A stretch of DNA of 64,000 nt from Orbilia blumenaviensis (GCA_036872755.1 JAVHNS010000022.1:62001-126000); one strand, 5' to 3'. Shown: positions 33,579 to 45,720, numbered from the stretch's first letter. The notes: a model not told the origin generated them from the sequence alone. Program-made: numbers and translations.

Positions 33579-33926
33579 CGAAATCTTGGCACAGCGGAAA
33601 TCTTGCATAAATACGTTAATTTAACATACTTATTACCTATGATTGAACAAAAAATGGGCTTTTGATTTTTCTTAAGAGAATTGTTAGCGGGTCTCAGCCA
33701 GCTTGCCAGCTTGCCTGCCTCACTGCCTAGCTACTGGCACGGCTATTAACTAGGGCGGCTGCCAGACCAGCTGCCAGCTTAGAGCTAGTTAGCAGGCAAG
33801 CTGGCTGAGACCTGCTAACAATTCCATTTAACTAAGAAAAATCAAGAATATTTTCTGTCTGATGGTACTTAATAAGTATGTTAAATTAACATACTTATGC
33901 CAGGCTTCTGTCGTGCCAAGATCTCG
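33579..33926. mobile_element. MITE with long terminal inverted repeats (348 bp)
   Basis: Left end CGAAATCTTGGCAC and right end GTGCCAAGATCTCG are inverted. The inversion continues inward for about 130 bp through TTAATTTAACATACTTATTA and a GTCTCAGCCAGCTTGCC block. There is no ORF. The DNA would fold almost completely into a hairpin. No certain target duplication was found, so the superfamily is undetermined. Confidence 0.75.
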
Positions 33927-34058
33927 TTTGTTTCTGAGTCCAGTGTGTTGTGACCCCTCCCGCCCATCAAGTTCGGGTGAACTGTAAGGGCTCGCCAAGA
34001 CAAGACGAGCCAGATTCTGTTGCATTTTTGCCGGCCGCCGAGCCTCACAGCACACCTA

Positions 34059-34633
34059 CGGCGGCTTTTTCGGACCCCCCAGCGGACATATCAAAAAAAC
34101 CGAAAAACCAAATTTACAACAACCTCAACACATCACAGCGGGAACGACGCAATTAGAAAACCTCTGCATTTAATCTGAATAGTAAATTTATTTTGCAGAA
34201 CAATTACTCAGAAATAGATCAATCTGTCTAAATCTCCTTTTCTTCTTTATTTTATTTTTTTTTTCTTTTAAAAAAAAAAAATTTTTTTGATCGCAAGAAT
34301 ATAGAAGTAAGTTTGCAACACAGCTAACGCTAACAGCAAAAAAAAATTTTGATTTTCAAATTTAATTTTCACGTCAACTCAATTCAACACCCGACCGTAA
34401 AATTTTTATAAAAAAAGTATTCTTACTATAAAAATTTTATTATAAAAATTTTAAGAAGATTTTGCAAGTTTAATAAAACTATAAATAATGTTTCTGCAGA
34501 ATAAATATATAATTCAGATTAAATGCAGAGGTTTTCTCATTACGTCGTTCCCGCTGTGATGTGTTGAGGTTGTTGTAAATTTGGTTTTTCGGTTTTTTTG
34601 ATATGTCCGCTGGGGGGTCCGAAAAAGCCGCCG
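34059..34633. mobile_element. MITE, Tc1/mariner-like, 575 bp with TA duplication
   Basis: Left end CGGCGGCTTTTTCGGACCCC and its exact complement at the right end are flanked on both sides by TA (34057-34058 and 34634-34635). The inverted repeats are about 125 bp, running to CCTCTGCATTTAATCTGA, with very few mismatches. The core is AT-rich with long A and T runs and no ORF. The TA target and long inverted repeats suggest a pogo/Fot1 or mariner-derived non-autonomous element, of fairly recent origin given the arm identity. Confidence 0.85.
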
Positions 34634-37431
34634 TAACACCGTTGACCCGGGAGCTCGAGATGGCGGGATTTACTTCGACATGGGATAATATTATTGTACG
34701 TATCGTATATATAGGATCTATCGCCTGTTGGTAATCACAACTTGTGGTTCGCTTCGCTCCGCGAGATCAAAGAATAGGTAATGGAAGTACTTGATACACA
34801 GAAGTGTAGGCGCCTAGGCCCCCGGCCGATGGGGAATCATCGCGGACCCTCAAACGAGATGGTTTGCCTTTTGAAAAGAGGAAATAGTACGACCGAAAGC
34901 GTTATACTAGCATATTTAGCAAAAAGGCCATGCGAGTCAACGATGCGTGACGTTAAGAGCGGCGACGCGGTCAAGAGGCTTAAAGCCAATGGCTTTGCAT
35001 TGAGGTCGACAGAATCGACCGTGCTGAAAATTTCATTGCTGATGGTATATTGGCCGAGGGGCTGCTAATATACACCCTTCTATTCCTCAGCACGAGAGCT
35101 GCAATGATGCGACGAATTAGATTAGCATTTTATTGACCCGCAAGGTGTTAATATGCGTATGATACTGGTATATACGTATCGGTGATCGTAGCATATGCCC
35201 ATTTGGGTATTATATTGGTGTAAAATAGGCCCGAGCTTATAGAAATGTCAATACAGGCTCGCCGATGATTTTGCAAGGTTTATTAATATATTTTTGGTGA
35301 CTCGAAGTTCTCTGCAATTCCCGATCTTTAACAAAAATCCTTATACTCCGAATGGCGATCGATATATACTGTATACAGGTTATTATTTGATCTTTTTGAG
35401 TGTCACGCTTCGGAGCAGCAGTGAAGTGGACAGCACGGGAGGTCATATGAAAAGGTCTCTGCATTATATAATATTACCATCTAATACTCACAAGGCCTAC
35501 AGATCCTGGGTGATGACAATTTGAACGGATTTCCCCAACCATCGAGATTTTTGCGGTTCTTAACGTCTTAGTAGTATATTTTTATATTGGCACTTCAGAA
35601 CAGAAGATAGTATAGTGTATACATAGACACAGCATCCGAAGATCTTGTTAGAATTTAATATCTAGAATTTTGGTTTTACACTTTCTTCAATATAGTCATA
35701 TTGTAGAAACAGCGAGCTTCATAAAAATCGAAATTTAGCATGCACTCCTTCGGCGTTTTCTTCGATTATAGGCTCTATTTTTCCCGTTCACTTTGATTTT
35801 CCACATTGAAGCTGTATCCCCTCTTGCTTTGACCCCGCGCACGTAGATATGCCCCTATCCTCTTATGGTGCATATTCTGTCGTTCCAATTGACATCCATA
35901 CCACCGGAGTCCACTTGTCGGAGTCGGCATGTAGGATCATCCTGCGATGCAACGTTATGACTTTCTCAATATATCTTCTCTTTTCGAGTTGCCTGTTTTG
36001 AGGCTTGAGAGATGCTTGTCCCGTCGGCTTAGTAGCCACGGAGCCGTATCTTTGCAGTTAATGTTTATAAGAATTCACATTTATCGACGGTTTATCATAT
36101 AACTAACCCAAATAGTCGTAAGTAGGAGCCAGCGGGCTCGGAAAAAAGTGGATCTTATGGAGTGATTCCATACAGACCATGCAGACCGTCTCTTCGCAGT
36201 CGGATTTATTAGTATAATTTAATTATAATTAATCCATAGACTATCGTATTTATGATCCGAAAGGTAATTGCTGCGGATGGCTATGATGAATTGCATTAAT
36301 TGTGGGCCCTTACTATATTTCCTAACGCTTTCACCCAGTCAATCCGATTACGAGCAGGCTTCAAGATCCCTGAAAAGGCTTTGTGAAGCAGGTTGTAACG
36401 GCGACTGCGACAGAGCTCCCCCAAAAGATCCGATGATCCGAGTCACAGCAAAGTAATTGGCGGGGTAACCGATGATGAGGGAGTTTATAGGTCGGGAAGA
36501 ATATGGGCAATAGCATGATCATATGAAGCTTCTTTCTCCTTTTGCCGCCATGCATATGTATAATCATCTTGGCGGTATACCCCTCAAGAGTTATCCTCTA
36601 TATTTATCCTTTCCGATTGAGCCCAACACGACTATGGGCTTAAGTGTTTCAGCTTGACCTACCAATGCTATCACTTCTTTGCGTATAGGCATACTATTAA
36701 GAGATAAACCTATGCGATCATACGATATATCGTTCCTTGAGAAGATTACCCACAAACCGTAAAAAGAACAGGGCGGAGGGGAGACACATAGCTAAAAAAC
36801 GTCATTAAAGCCGACCGCGACGTTCGGGTAGAGCCATAGGCATATAGTATGGAAACGAGGAAACTTATAAACGATTTTCCTGCAGTTTTTCATCAAAGCA
36901 CTACACTTAATCATATACGCCGCTAATATATCTACGCTTTTACTTAACTTTTCAAGAAGCTATATAATAGTATGACCAATGTCAAATTCATAAAAGAATA
37001 GAGTAATTGGTGTCCATCCGTGATGCCAAGAGGAACACGGTGTCGAATGCGACCAATCGCAGTCGGAATTTATGAGATCCACAAAGTCGCAGTCGGAAGG
37101 CGATTCAACCCTACCATTTGTTTATGCAAGGGAGTCACAGCTACAATTTTTCAAGGGACCGAGTGGAGCGGGGTAGTTAGTGGGCTACGCTAGCGGCAGG
37201 TTGCGTTAATATTGCGGCGTCATGGAAAAGGCGGGGCTTGGAACGGGACGCACACCACACCCGCTACCAGCGGGCTTTCCGCCACGGCCCGGATTATTGA
37301 CCGAGCATATACCTTTTGCTTCTTCCAATTGATTCTGTATGTCGATAGCTCAGGGAGTAGAGTGGAGCGGGGCGGGTAGAGAGCTGTTCACAATATGAAA
37401 ACTGGCCAAGTATAACCCCTCCGTAATTGTC
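34634..37431. other. intergenic, AT-rich
   Basis: No gene is supported. The open frame 34781-35068 (95 aa, ATG start) is unrecognised and probably random. Short direct repeats of CGCAGTCGGAA type occur near 36190-37100. Confidence 0.45.
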
Positions 37432-37437
37432 TATAAA
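37432..37437 (+). promoter_or_regulatory. TATA box of the lectin gene
   Basis: TATAAA lies about 225 nt before the ATG. A 5'-UTR intron of about 70 nt (37582-37651, GTTAGT..CTACAG with an ACTAATA branch) sits between them. This leaves a leader of about 120-130 nt after splicing. Confidence 0.45.
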
Positions 37438-37662
37438 TGAAGAGCCAGTCCCATGAGGTCCAGCAGCTTTCTTCACTATCCTCTCCATCAGTCAGTCTCA
37501 CAAGAATCAGATCACTTCAGTATCTTCTGCATTAAAATCTTTTCCCATATATCAAAGAATAAAACGACGCCCGTCGAAAAGGTTAGTTCCACTACTTTCG
37601 CTTGGATTCAAGACGTTTGAATACTAATACCGTCATACAACTGCCCTACAGCCAGAATCAAA

Positions 37663-38073
37663 ATGACATACACTATCTCCGTTAAACTCATCAACGACTC
37701 CGGCGAGGCCCTTAACATCATCGAGAAAAGTTGTGCAGAGAATGCAATCTGGCTCGAACAGAACGGTGTCCAAAAGTTGACCATGGATGCTAGCGGCACC
37801 TCCGGTGTTCTTCGATTCCAAGGCGGCAATGGAGAAAAGTTCCTTGTTGCTCTCGGTGTCCACAATTACAAGCATTGGTCAAGTGTGCTTGTTGACCTCG
37901 ATGGCAACCAAACTGCGATGAGGATCCACCCAACCTATTATGGCAATAACACCAAGCCACATTGGGATCAGGTTCCTGAGATGACCAAGACAACCGCCAA
38001 AGGCAAGACCGTTGGTATCTACTACTATAAGCCGACGGGCGAAGATTTGCGTGCCGTTATTACCTACGCCTAA
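37663..38073 (+). CDS. fungal fruit-body-type lectin
   Basis: This 136-aa intronless coding region matches the fungal fruit-body lectin family typified by Agaricus bisporus lectin. It starts MTYTISVKLINDSG and contains LTMDASGTSGVLRFQGGNGE and VALGVHNYKHWSSVLVDL; the length is typical (about 140 aa). The last block carries family-typical positions. These lectins are cytoplasmic beta-sandwich tetramers that bind the T antigen disaccharide and N-acetylglucosamine. They lack a signal peptide, as here, and in other fungi are linked to defence against grazers. The exact sugar specificity of this protein is inferred from family only. A 5'-UTR intron is likely. Confidence 0.88.
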   Translation: MTYTISVKLINDSGEALNIIEKSCAENAIWLEQNGVQKLTMDASGTSGVLRFQGGNGEKFLVALGVHNYKHWSSVLVDLDGNQTAMRIHPTYYGNNTKPHWDQVPEMTKTTAKGKTVGIYYYKPTGEDLRAVITYA

Positions 38074-39376
38074 GCTGGGGTTTATCTTCGATCTGTTAGG
38101 AATATCAAAGGGACTAGAAAGGCTTTAACGATATGACTATCTACGATAGGAGTCTCCGGTCCAATTTATTCCAAGTCATGTACCTTAGTGGATATAAATT
38201 GTATTTATTCAAGATTGAATCCAACCCGTTGAACGCCCTGCTCTATATCTTCGAATGGTAGTCAAAAGCGGTCCTAGTTTTGATTTCCGTTTGGCGGCTA
38301 GAAAGCTCTAGGAGCCAAAGAATGAACAGCTACGTTGCGCACAAATTGCTCATGGTTGTATGGTAGCCTAGGTGCAGGACAGTCTAGTAACAAGTATTAC
38401 CAGTCTCAAGCAATCCAGAAGTGTTAAAATCACCAAGTGAAACTTCTCAAATAGGGGCAAGCGCTCGCTTTCTAGGTCGTTAATATAAACTACAAAACTT
38501 GAAGCTATAGATATTACCACATGTCTGGTCTACAAGACAAATAGATATACCCCCAGGCAGGGGTTGGTAGATGAATCTTGTTGGGTAGGTATATGACCTG
38601 CTACTATCAATGCTTATATTTTGATATCCACTGCTTCTCGCGCCTACTAGGAGTTCATTATTCGAAAAAATATTAAATTTAAAACCCTTAGTTGATCGTC
38701 AGAGCGAAGCACAATCGCTGCGGCACTGAGAAAATAAAATTTCTTCTCGCGTCCGGATATCTTTCCATTGCAACAAGAGTTGCAAATAAGAATAAATCAG
38801 CATCCTTTTTTTGAGTAATTGATCCTTGTAAAAGCGCAAACCATGGGAAGCCAGTTGATATAGATTGGGGGTGACGCTTGAAAGCGCCAGAAGACTAACC
38901 TTAGATGTTCGCTACTTCCAATATCCCTAACCTAGATTTAGACTAGCCTCATAGTATGACTTAGACCTAGTTATGAGGCTTCCTCGCAAGTCCGATATTA
39001 ATGCGCGTCGATGCAGAGGCTTCTAGATGGTAGAATCGCCTGCACATATTGTGTTATTGTAATCCAACAACGACAAAAAGAAATAGCTCGTAGAAGCTCT
39101 AAGAAGGTTGATAGTGGCGTAGAAGCTCTAAGAAGGTTGATAGTGACGTAGAGCCCAGAAATATGACTCCTTTTCTACACACAGATATTCATCCTCGCCC
39201 TCCTTCATCTCCATCTTCCAACATCCAACCTTGAGTTACCTCCATATCCCCCCTTCCAAACCCTCCCATATAGTCCCAAGGATTGCCATCAATTGACATT
39301 TTAAAAAAGAATTCGCGCTGTGGGAAACCTCCCCTGCCGAAACCCGTCTCCTGCCTCTTGTCAGCGAACACCCAAG
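38074..39376. other. intergenic with a 29-bp tandem duplication
   Basis: No gene was seen. A perfect or near-perfect duplication of 29 bp lies at 39090-39147. Confidence 0.5.
39090..39147 (+). repeat. 29-bp tandem duplication
   Basis: GTAGAAGCTCTAAGAAGGTT plus nine bases occurs at 39090-39118 and again at 39119-39147 with one substitution. Confidence 0.7.
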
Positions 39377-40092
39377 ATGGATTGGATTAACCCTAGACCT
39401 TTGTTAGAGAGTCTTTGGGTTCCAACCCTTCCAACCTACGAGGGCCTCCAAAAAATTGCGGCGGGAAAGTCGATCAGCGGAAAAGGCACTCTTAAAGATG
39501 TTCGGATAGAGGCGAAGAAGACTTCCCGACGTCATGAAGTCTCTCTGCCAACAAGCCTAAGCGACTACAAAGCTTTTTAGGCCTCCGCCTCGTTATTCCG
39601 GCAGCAATTACGTTATTTTTGTGGGTATTTTCGACAAACTTCGCAAATACTACGACTGAGCAAGCCGCCTCTGCTACGTCGGATCATGCATGTTCACACA
39701 ACGTGGGTGTTCGAGATCCTCCAGCCATCTCGTTCTTATCACCAAGGGTATCCTTATTACTTGTCGCTAAGTTATCAAGGCTCGTCATTTGGCTGATATC
39801 AAGCTGTGTTTAACTCTAGGCTAAGGCCGATCAGTTCGTAAAATGGCGCCACTGCCACTCCCCCGAAGGGCCACTGGGCCTCTATAAGCTCGAGAAAAAC
39901 TCTGGATCTCTACAGAGTTTCCAGTCAAAGGTTTCTAGGCAACCCCCAGAAGACATCAATCTTCATCCGCCAGCTTCACCAGACGAGGAGTTTCTGCTTG
40001 GCCTAGAGCCCCACACGAAGTTGGTGTATTTCCTGCCTCAAACATTATTTATAGATAAGCTAATATTTGTAATTTTAGAACCCATGCTATAA
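39377..40092 (+). pseudogene. unknown single-pass membrane protein gene with a T-run frameshift
   Basis: ATG 39377 opens MDWINPRPLLESLWVPTLPT and reads to SDYKAF, then stops. One base over, the text continues GLRLVIPAAITLFLWVFSTN, a membrane segment, for about 55 residues. The break lies at a run of five T (39574-39578); a six-T run would keep one frame. An intron at 39748-39819 (GTATCC..TTTAACTCTAG) then joins to ADQFVKWRHCHSPEG and ends at TAA 40092. With the extra base the model closes to 214 aa. Either the gene is dead or the base is a sequence error. The family is unknown. Confidence 0.45.
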
Positions 40093-40353
40093 ACGATAGA
40101 GGAAAGAACAGTGACGCCAAGTCTCGGGATTCTACCACAAGCATGGCAACCATCACATCTGTTATAGCCACTTTTAACTGGTTACTCAGGCATTTGGTTG
40201 AGCGTCGAAAGGACAGGACCGAACCTTGGGTATGACTTCACAAAGCGGGTTTGTTATACGAGGATTCTTAGTTAAGATTTGCTCATAGAAGTTGGAGCCG
40301 ATTTATGTCGGCAGTGTTGATGATGGTTGAAGCCGATTAAGCCGAGATCAACA

Positions 40354-40650
40354 ATGAAGAAGAAGAAAAAAGAAGCAAGAAATAGAAACACAGATGCGAA
40401 GAGATTTGCTAAACTCAGCGACGCTGTTGGGAAGGTGGTTAGGGTTATGAACAAGGTTTTGAATCGAAGGGCGGACAACCAGGCTAAGATACTTACAATG
40501 CTGAAAGAAATTGAAAAGCTCGCGGCCGATTGGAGTTGGCCTGAAGACCACTCAGAATACAGCCTTACTTGTAATATTTCTATAGGGATAGTGGAGGGCA
40601 ATTTGAAGATTAAGAAAGCTTTAGGTTTCAATCTTTTGGAGCCCAGATAA
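40354..40650 (+). CDS. small basic coiled-coil protein, hypothetical
   Basis: This is a 98-aa frame from ATG 40354. The N-terminus is Lys-rich (MKKKKKEARNRN). The middle is a helical stretch (FAKLSDAVGKVVRVMNKVLN, AKILTMLKEIEKLAADW), followed by a short tail. It could be a stand-alone small protein or the last exon of a larger gene. No family was recognised. Confidence 0.35.
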   Translation: MKKKKKEARNRNTDAKRFAKLSDAVGKVVRVMNKVLNRRADNQAKILTMLKEIEKLAADWSWPEDHSEYSLTCNISIGIVEGNLKIKKALGFNLLEPR

Positions 40651-40736
40651 AAATACCTTATGAATAGAGTTGGCGCATGACACTGGGCTTAAGATGCCTC
40701 GTGTGATAACATATCCAAATTTACAACAGGCGTGGA

Positions 40737-41282
40737 CTATTCGTCTTTGTTCTTAGGACCCAGGCCCACCTTAGATACTCTAGGAGTTATGCCCCAGAAA
40801 CATTTCAAGCTGTGTAGAAAGCTTTCCCTCCAAGTTGGTAAATAATAGCCCTTTTTGATGTCACCATGTACTAAAGATGGAATGATAGGCTTCCCCTCCT
40901 GAGAGCTATAAAGAATTCTGAATGGATATGACAATAGAGGCCCATCGCCACCAGCATATACCGTTTCCCACACTACATCTTCCTCGCTGATATCTTTGAA
41001 ATGGCTGATGTCAGTCTCATCGCCATACCTGCCAGTAAATTGAACGTAGACGTTTGTTTTGGGGTTGTATAGTCCGGCTACCCCTCCACCTAGATGGAGG
41101 ATTTGACAGAAAGTACCGTCATTGTGCTCTTTAAAGTCGGAGGCGGACGAGGTTCTTAAAGAATAATGTCTAACGGAGCCATTTTCATGGCAAAAATCGA
41201 TCCATCTTATCCGTCCAACGCGAAAGACTAGAGTGTGCGGGCTTGGAGCCGGAGGGGGGGTGCTTCTCCAGGGGTAGTACAT
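40737..41282 (-). CDS. hypothetical protein, 181 aa
   Basis: The first in-frame ATG is at 41282 (MYYPWRSTPPPAPSP). Readable coding text includes LVFRVGRIRWIDFCHENGSV, CQILHLGGGVAGLYNPKTNV and IIPSLVHGDIKKGYYLPTW. There is no signal peptide or membrane segment. An upstream exon is possible because the frame opens 15 nt before the ATG. No family was recognised. Confidence 0.45.
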   Translation of the reverse strand: MYYPWRSTPPPAPSPHTLVFRVGRIRWIDFCHENGSVRHYSLRTSSASDFKEHNDGTFCQILHLGGGVAGLYNPKTNVYVQFTGRYGDETDISHFKDISEEDVVWETVYAGGDGPLLSYPFRILYSSQEGKPIIPSLVHGDIKKGYYLPTWRESFLHSLKCFWGITPRVSKVGLGPKNKDE

Positions 41283-42616
41283 TGTCAGTAAACCCACAAA
41301 TTTAGCAGTCGTGGCGTTTGAAAACCTTTGATTTCTAAAAATAAAAGGTCAATTAGTTCGCAATGAGATATGAAAACTAGGTACCTGGGTGCCAACCTAG
41401 TCTCGGTCCCAGCTACCTACCTAGGGACCGGGTAGTTATAGCAAATTATGGACTCGGAGGGACTTTGTTGTAAAAGAGTTAATTATGTAATTTGAGGTGA
41501 AAGATCGCCAGAAACCTACGCAGATCTACGATTTAAGACCATCTTTGGGGCACAGTTACTGGGCCTCTTAGGTGACATGAAAAGAGAGCAAAAACCCACC
41601 AGCATACACCAAATCTTGTTCTCGTTCTTATGTCACCCGAGTACAGGTTTATGAGTAGCCAGGCAGCTAGGTGACAAAAAAAACCACAAAGCCTCGAATC
41701 CGTAAAATTAAAATATCTTATCTACCCCGGCAAGAGGGGTTCACAGCTCCGTAGTGTGTTGGTATACCCAGTTAAAGTTCGTGATTACTTCACTGTCCCA
41801 GATTACCCTTATATCGTTGCGGGCAACTGTGCTGCAACTCCCGGCTGGTGGGCATTCGTATTAGCTTCTACCTTTTCTTTTTTTTTTTGGGGGGGGGCAT
41901 TCTCTATTACAATGTGGACACCAACCGACAACCCGAGCAATATTGCAGTTTCTATATACACATCCCTGTATAACCTATATCGTAATGATTGCCTAGTATA
42001 TATGTATAGCTTCCAAACCCGATTTACGGCAAAACTACAACAGCTGGAAGTATACGCAGAGGCGCATTTTGGTCATATTATTATGAATAACCCTAATGAT
42101 ATAACGGCTGTGTTAAAAAGCGGCTGGAATCCGCAACAGCTACGCCAGTTCGTGCTCCACACCAAGCGTGCAAACTGAACTCTTTCCATACTGCGGAAAG
42201 CCTCACCGCGATACCCAAGGGATAAACAACCGCTTCTTCAAGTATAGAAACGAGACCCTGTGTTCTATTATCAACGCTCGCATCGCCTCTGTAACTGAGG
42301 GGCGATATATAAACTGTGAGCCGGCGGCACTGCTTAGCTGAGCTGACCAGTGGCCCGGGATAGTTTGGTAACCTAAACGAATGAAACTCTTATCTCTTTA
42401 TATTTACAGCTAGCATTTAGAAATTCGTGTGCTCGCATCCGATCGACGAAATGACAAGAATTAAGAGCAAAAGAGAGAAATAATAATAATAATAAGAGTC
42501 CCGCTCTATAGACAAAAAGGCTACCAATTTCGACTAGTATTTGGCATTATACGCATATTTTCGTAAATAGTAGTAACTGTTCTCGCCATTCCCCCATTCA
42601 GGTTACCCCTGCAATC
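41283..42616. other. intergenic with one doubtful frame
   Basis: The plus-strand frame 41756-42178 (about 140 aa) crosses a T/G homopolymer at 41879-41897. It has some coding texture at its end (KLQQLEVYAEAHFGHIIMNN) and is probably a remnant. An AAT microsatellite lies at about 42478-42496. Confidence 0.4.
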
Positions 42617-43828
42617 TCACTTCTTTGCAGCCTTTCTCTTATCCATTTCAATGCGGAAAGCCTGTTTCATCCCCTCTAATTCCATCGCAACAATGAATCT
42701 ACATACCATCGCCGATATACAATACCTCAAAGCAATTATCACAGCATCATCCAACCTAACAAATAAAACATTGGATAAGATAACAGTTCCTAAGAAATAC
42801 TGTGCCAAGATTGTAGCATCCGCTACCCACCCTGATGCAACACCTACGACAACAACATACCACTTTAGTTCTTTACTAACCAAGTCGTATTGAGTTGGTG
42901 TCGCAGCATAGGACAACGTAATCTCTCTTCTTAATCTTCTTTTAAACCAAGCTCGAATCCCTTCATGAGTCCCCATGGTCTCGTTTCTAATCAAATTTTG
43001 TGTCTCCTCTTCGAAACCCTTTATAGAGCCCTCTGTTGGTAGCGCTACAGTTGTTGAAGGCGATGTCCCCTTAAAATACCCTAGCCCCCACCAAAGAGGC
43101 ACCGAGACGAGTAAATAAATCGGGAAGCTGAATGAAGTATACATCGAGGGTAGGAAATGAGACAAACTACAGTTCCAGGCTAACGCTGTCTGTAACCCGA
43201 TTTGATAGCTGTTGTGAACCGTGTTCACTACTGCACCAATGCCGAGGAAGTATTGAAAGTACTTCAGGAAAATATTTGTTCTTTTCACCATTCCTCTCGC
43301 AGGATCTCGGTCTGTCATGAACGAAAAGTAGCGGTCTTGGAGGTCCGAGTACTGCGCTGCCCCAGCGGAGTGCGGTTCTTCATTTTGGAACTTTTGCATC
43401 GTCCTACGGACGTTGAAGAGTAGGAATGGTTTGCTAAAACCGAACCCCGTGGTCCCCACGGCGCACAACAATGCTAGGATTGGTCGCTCGGTCGATAGTA
43501 TCGAGATACCTCGAATGGAGGGGCCGACAAATGTGATGAGTGTCGGAACGAATCCCAAAAATACACCGGTACTTGCGATTGAAGCTTTCCTCTCCTCGGA
43601 GATGTTCCCTAACGTGCAATTGACGATTTGTATACAAATCTTTCGGTCTTTTGCGAATTCTGCCCCAAATTCCTCATAACAAGGGTTATACGCATGAGCA
43701 AAAAACTTGCCGAACATTGGATAAAACTTTTTGTCTGCCGACAAACCAGAGACAGAAACCGTAAAAATAAATAATATCAATAAAGATATTGAGGCCGGGG
43801 GAATAAACCCGCAACGAGTAATCGCCAT
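42617..43828 (-). CDS. multi-pass membrane protein with signal peptide (fungal-specific)
   Basis: This is a 403-aa intronless protein from ATG 43828. The N-terminus is a signal-anchor or signal peptide (ASISLLILFIFTVSVSGLS). A Cys-containing extracellular segment follows (NPCYEEFG, KICIQIVNC). Further membrane segments include STGVFLGFVPTLITFVGPSI, PILALLCAVGTTGFGF, YFQYFLGIGAVVNTVHNSY, FPIYLLVSVPLWWGLGYF and a C-terminal pair around VVVVGVASGWVADATILAQ. The pattern (an EEFG Cys motif, then FVPTLITFVGPSI, then RPILALLCAVG) recalls a large uncharacterised ascomycete family. The C-terminus ends in KRKAAKK, a possible ER-retrieval KKxx-like tail. The function is unknown. Confidence 0.75.
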   Translation of the reverse strand: MAITRCGFIPPASISLLILFIFTVSVSGLSADKKFYPMFGKFFAHAYNPCYEEFGAEFAKDRKICIQIVNCTLGNISEERKASIASTGVFLGFVPTLITFVGPSIRGISILSTERPILALLCAVGTTGFGFSKPFLLFNVRRTMQKFQNEEPHSAGAAQYSDLQDRYFSFMTDRDPARGMVKRTNIFLKYFQYFLGIGAVVNTVHNSYQIGLQTALAWNCSLSHFLPSMYTSFSFPIYLLVSVPLWWGLGYFKGTSPSTTVALPTEGSIKGFEEETQNLIRNETMGTHEGIRAWFKRRLRREITLSYAATPTQYDLVSKELKWYVVVVGVASGWVADATILAQYFLGTVILSNVLFVRLDDAVIIALRYCISAMVCRFIVAMELEGMKQAFRIEMDKRKAAKK

Positions 43829-45720
43829 ATTGTTTCCGAAAATATAACTTAAGTAAGGCTAGGGATCCAAAAACTGACTAAAACTAGTCCTAGTCATGGA
43901 AAGACAATTTTTCAATGACCAGTCCCTGGTGATGAACTTATAAGATTTTATGCCACGAAAGATCCATCGGCTACATGTATACAACGTACTCCCAGTTCAA
44001 CGACCCAAACATGCAACACGAATAATTCGGTATCCTAACTCCGCTGACCAGCCTTGTTTCTATTCCCGGGTCCCACATTAACCTATCACAATCTCTTAAA
44101 TCTAACACGGCTGGCCCCGCATTAATTTAGATGCAGGTTTGGTGGACGTATAGTACAGGCAAAGGTATGGCCAGTTTGCAAGGATAGCCGGCAATGCAAC
44201 CTTTCATGTACCACACCTCAAATGCGATATCTATGGAGCTGTTACAATTAGATAGGGTTTTATAAACTCTCCATTTTGAGAATCTATATCGCGGATGACG
44301 TGCCAAATGAACACTCGTAGAAGAGCTGGCCTAGAAGCGACTAGTATGCAAATTACCATTAATTAACGGCTGCGACGATACTGCGATGTCGTAATAAAAG
44401 GTGTGAATACCGGCACTAGCCTTACTCATATTAAAATCTACACACACCAGCCTCTAACTGATTGCAATGTGATGCATGCGGTTGGAAATCAAATATGCAT
44501 CGGATCACCTGCCGGCCCCGTACTATGTGTCTTAGTCTTTGTTCCCCACTGCCCTAGACATGACTGTACATATTAGCTATTCCTTTGGTTATATTTAGAC
44601 GAGGCTATCAAGATCAAGTGCGATAGCAACTCCGGGAAGGCCTAGCCATCCGAGAAACCTGTTTTCCCTTTTCTCTTTCCGCTCCGAAGTTTCTTGGCGC
44701 TTATATATTATGGCGTCTGCGTGATTATGCATGAATCCAACATTTGAGCCTTTCGATTCTTCTGCAGCCGTGTGCAGGATCCGGACCAATCGAGGGCCCT
44801 CCAATCCCCAATCAAAGCGGCCGATTACCCGACAAAACCCTTGAAACCCAAACATCTCCAATTTTCATGCAGGTTTTGGAGCTAGGTTCGGCCGCTCGAA
44901 AATCGTCAGTGTCGGGCGCTCGAGCTATAGGCTGCATGGGACATGTTAACACCTCCATTGCGAGGCCTGAAAGTGCCTCGGTCACCTAACAACACAAACC
45001 CCCAAACCTTGATCACCATAGCAGCTTAGTCCTAAACCTATAAATTCAAGATATTAACTTCAATCCGATTCGGCAATAATATGCATATAGTAACCACTTG
45101 CTTTCCAACACTCAGTTCAATGGATACATGTATACAATTTTTGGAATTATTACCTACTCAGACGTTAACTAGAAGTTTAAGGAGCTGCAGACATCATCGT
45201 GTTGCATTTTGCCGCTACACAAGCCAGTTAAATTCAGATATTTGGCACCAAGGTCTGACTCCCAAATCGGGTTGCATGGCCTTTTCCCCACATGATAATT
45301 GGGTACCCAAACGACCGGGTTTTAAACCGAATTTTGGGGGCAAGGATCCCATTTGTGGCGCAGCCGGTTCAAAATAACAGTTTTCTGCATGTAACAAATA
45401 CCTTAGAACATAGGCTTTTCAAATATAAGCTATTTAATGCATACATTAAGACCTTATTTATTTTTTTTATACTTTTGTTTTCGCTCCTGATATCCTTCAA
45501 TCCGTTATTCTATCAGATCTCCCAGTGCATGGCGGACAGAATGACGATTGCGCAATTGCCGCAAGAGAAGTTGTGTTGTTATCTTAGCAGGTAGTCACGA
45601 CAATTGCCCAGACGATACGCCAAAAACCGGCCTAAAATCCCGACTTGGACTGGGCCAATAGGCCCTGTCTGTCGGTCTTAATTTCATTATAAGCGCTTCC
45701 AATATGTGTATATATTTTAC
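43829..45720. other. intergenic
   Basis: No gene is supported. Short frames at 44595-44861 (minus) and 45081-45377 (plus) are unrecognised. Confidence 0.4.
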
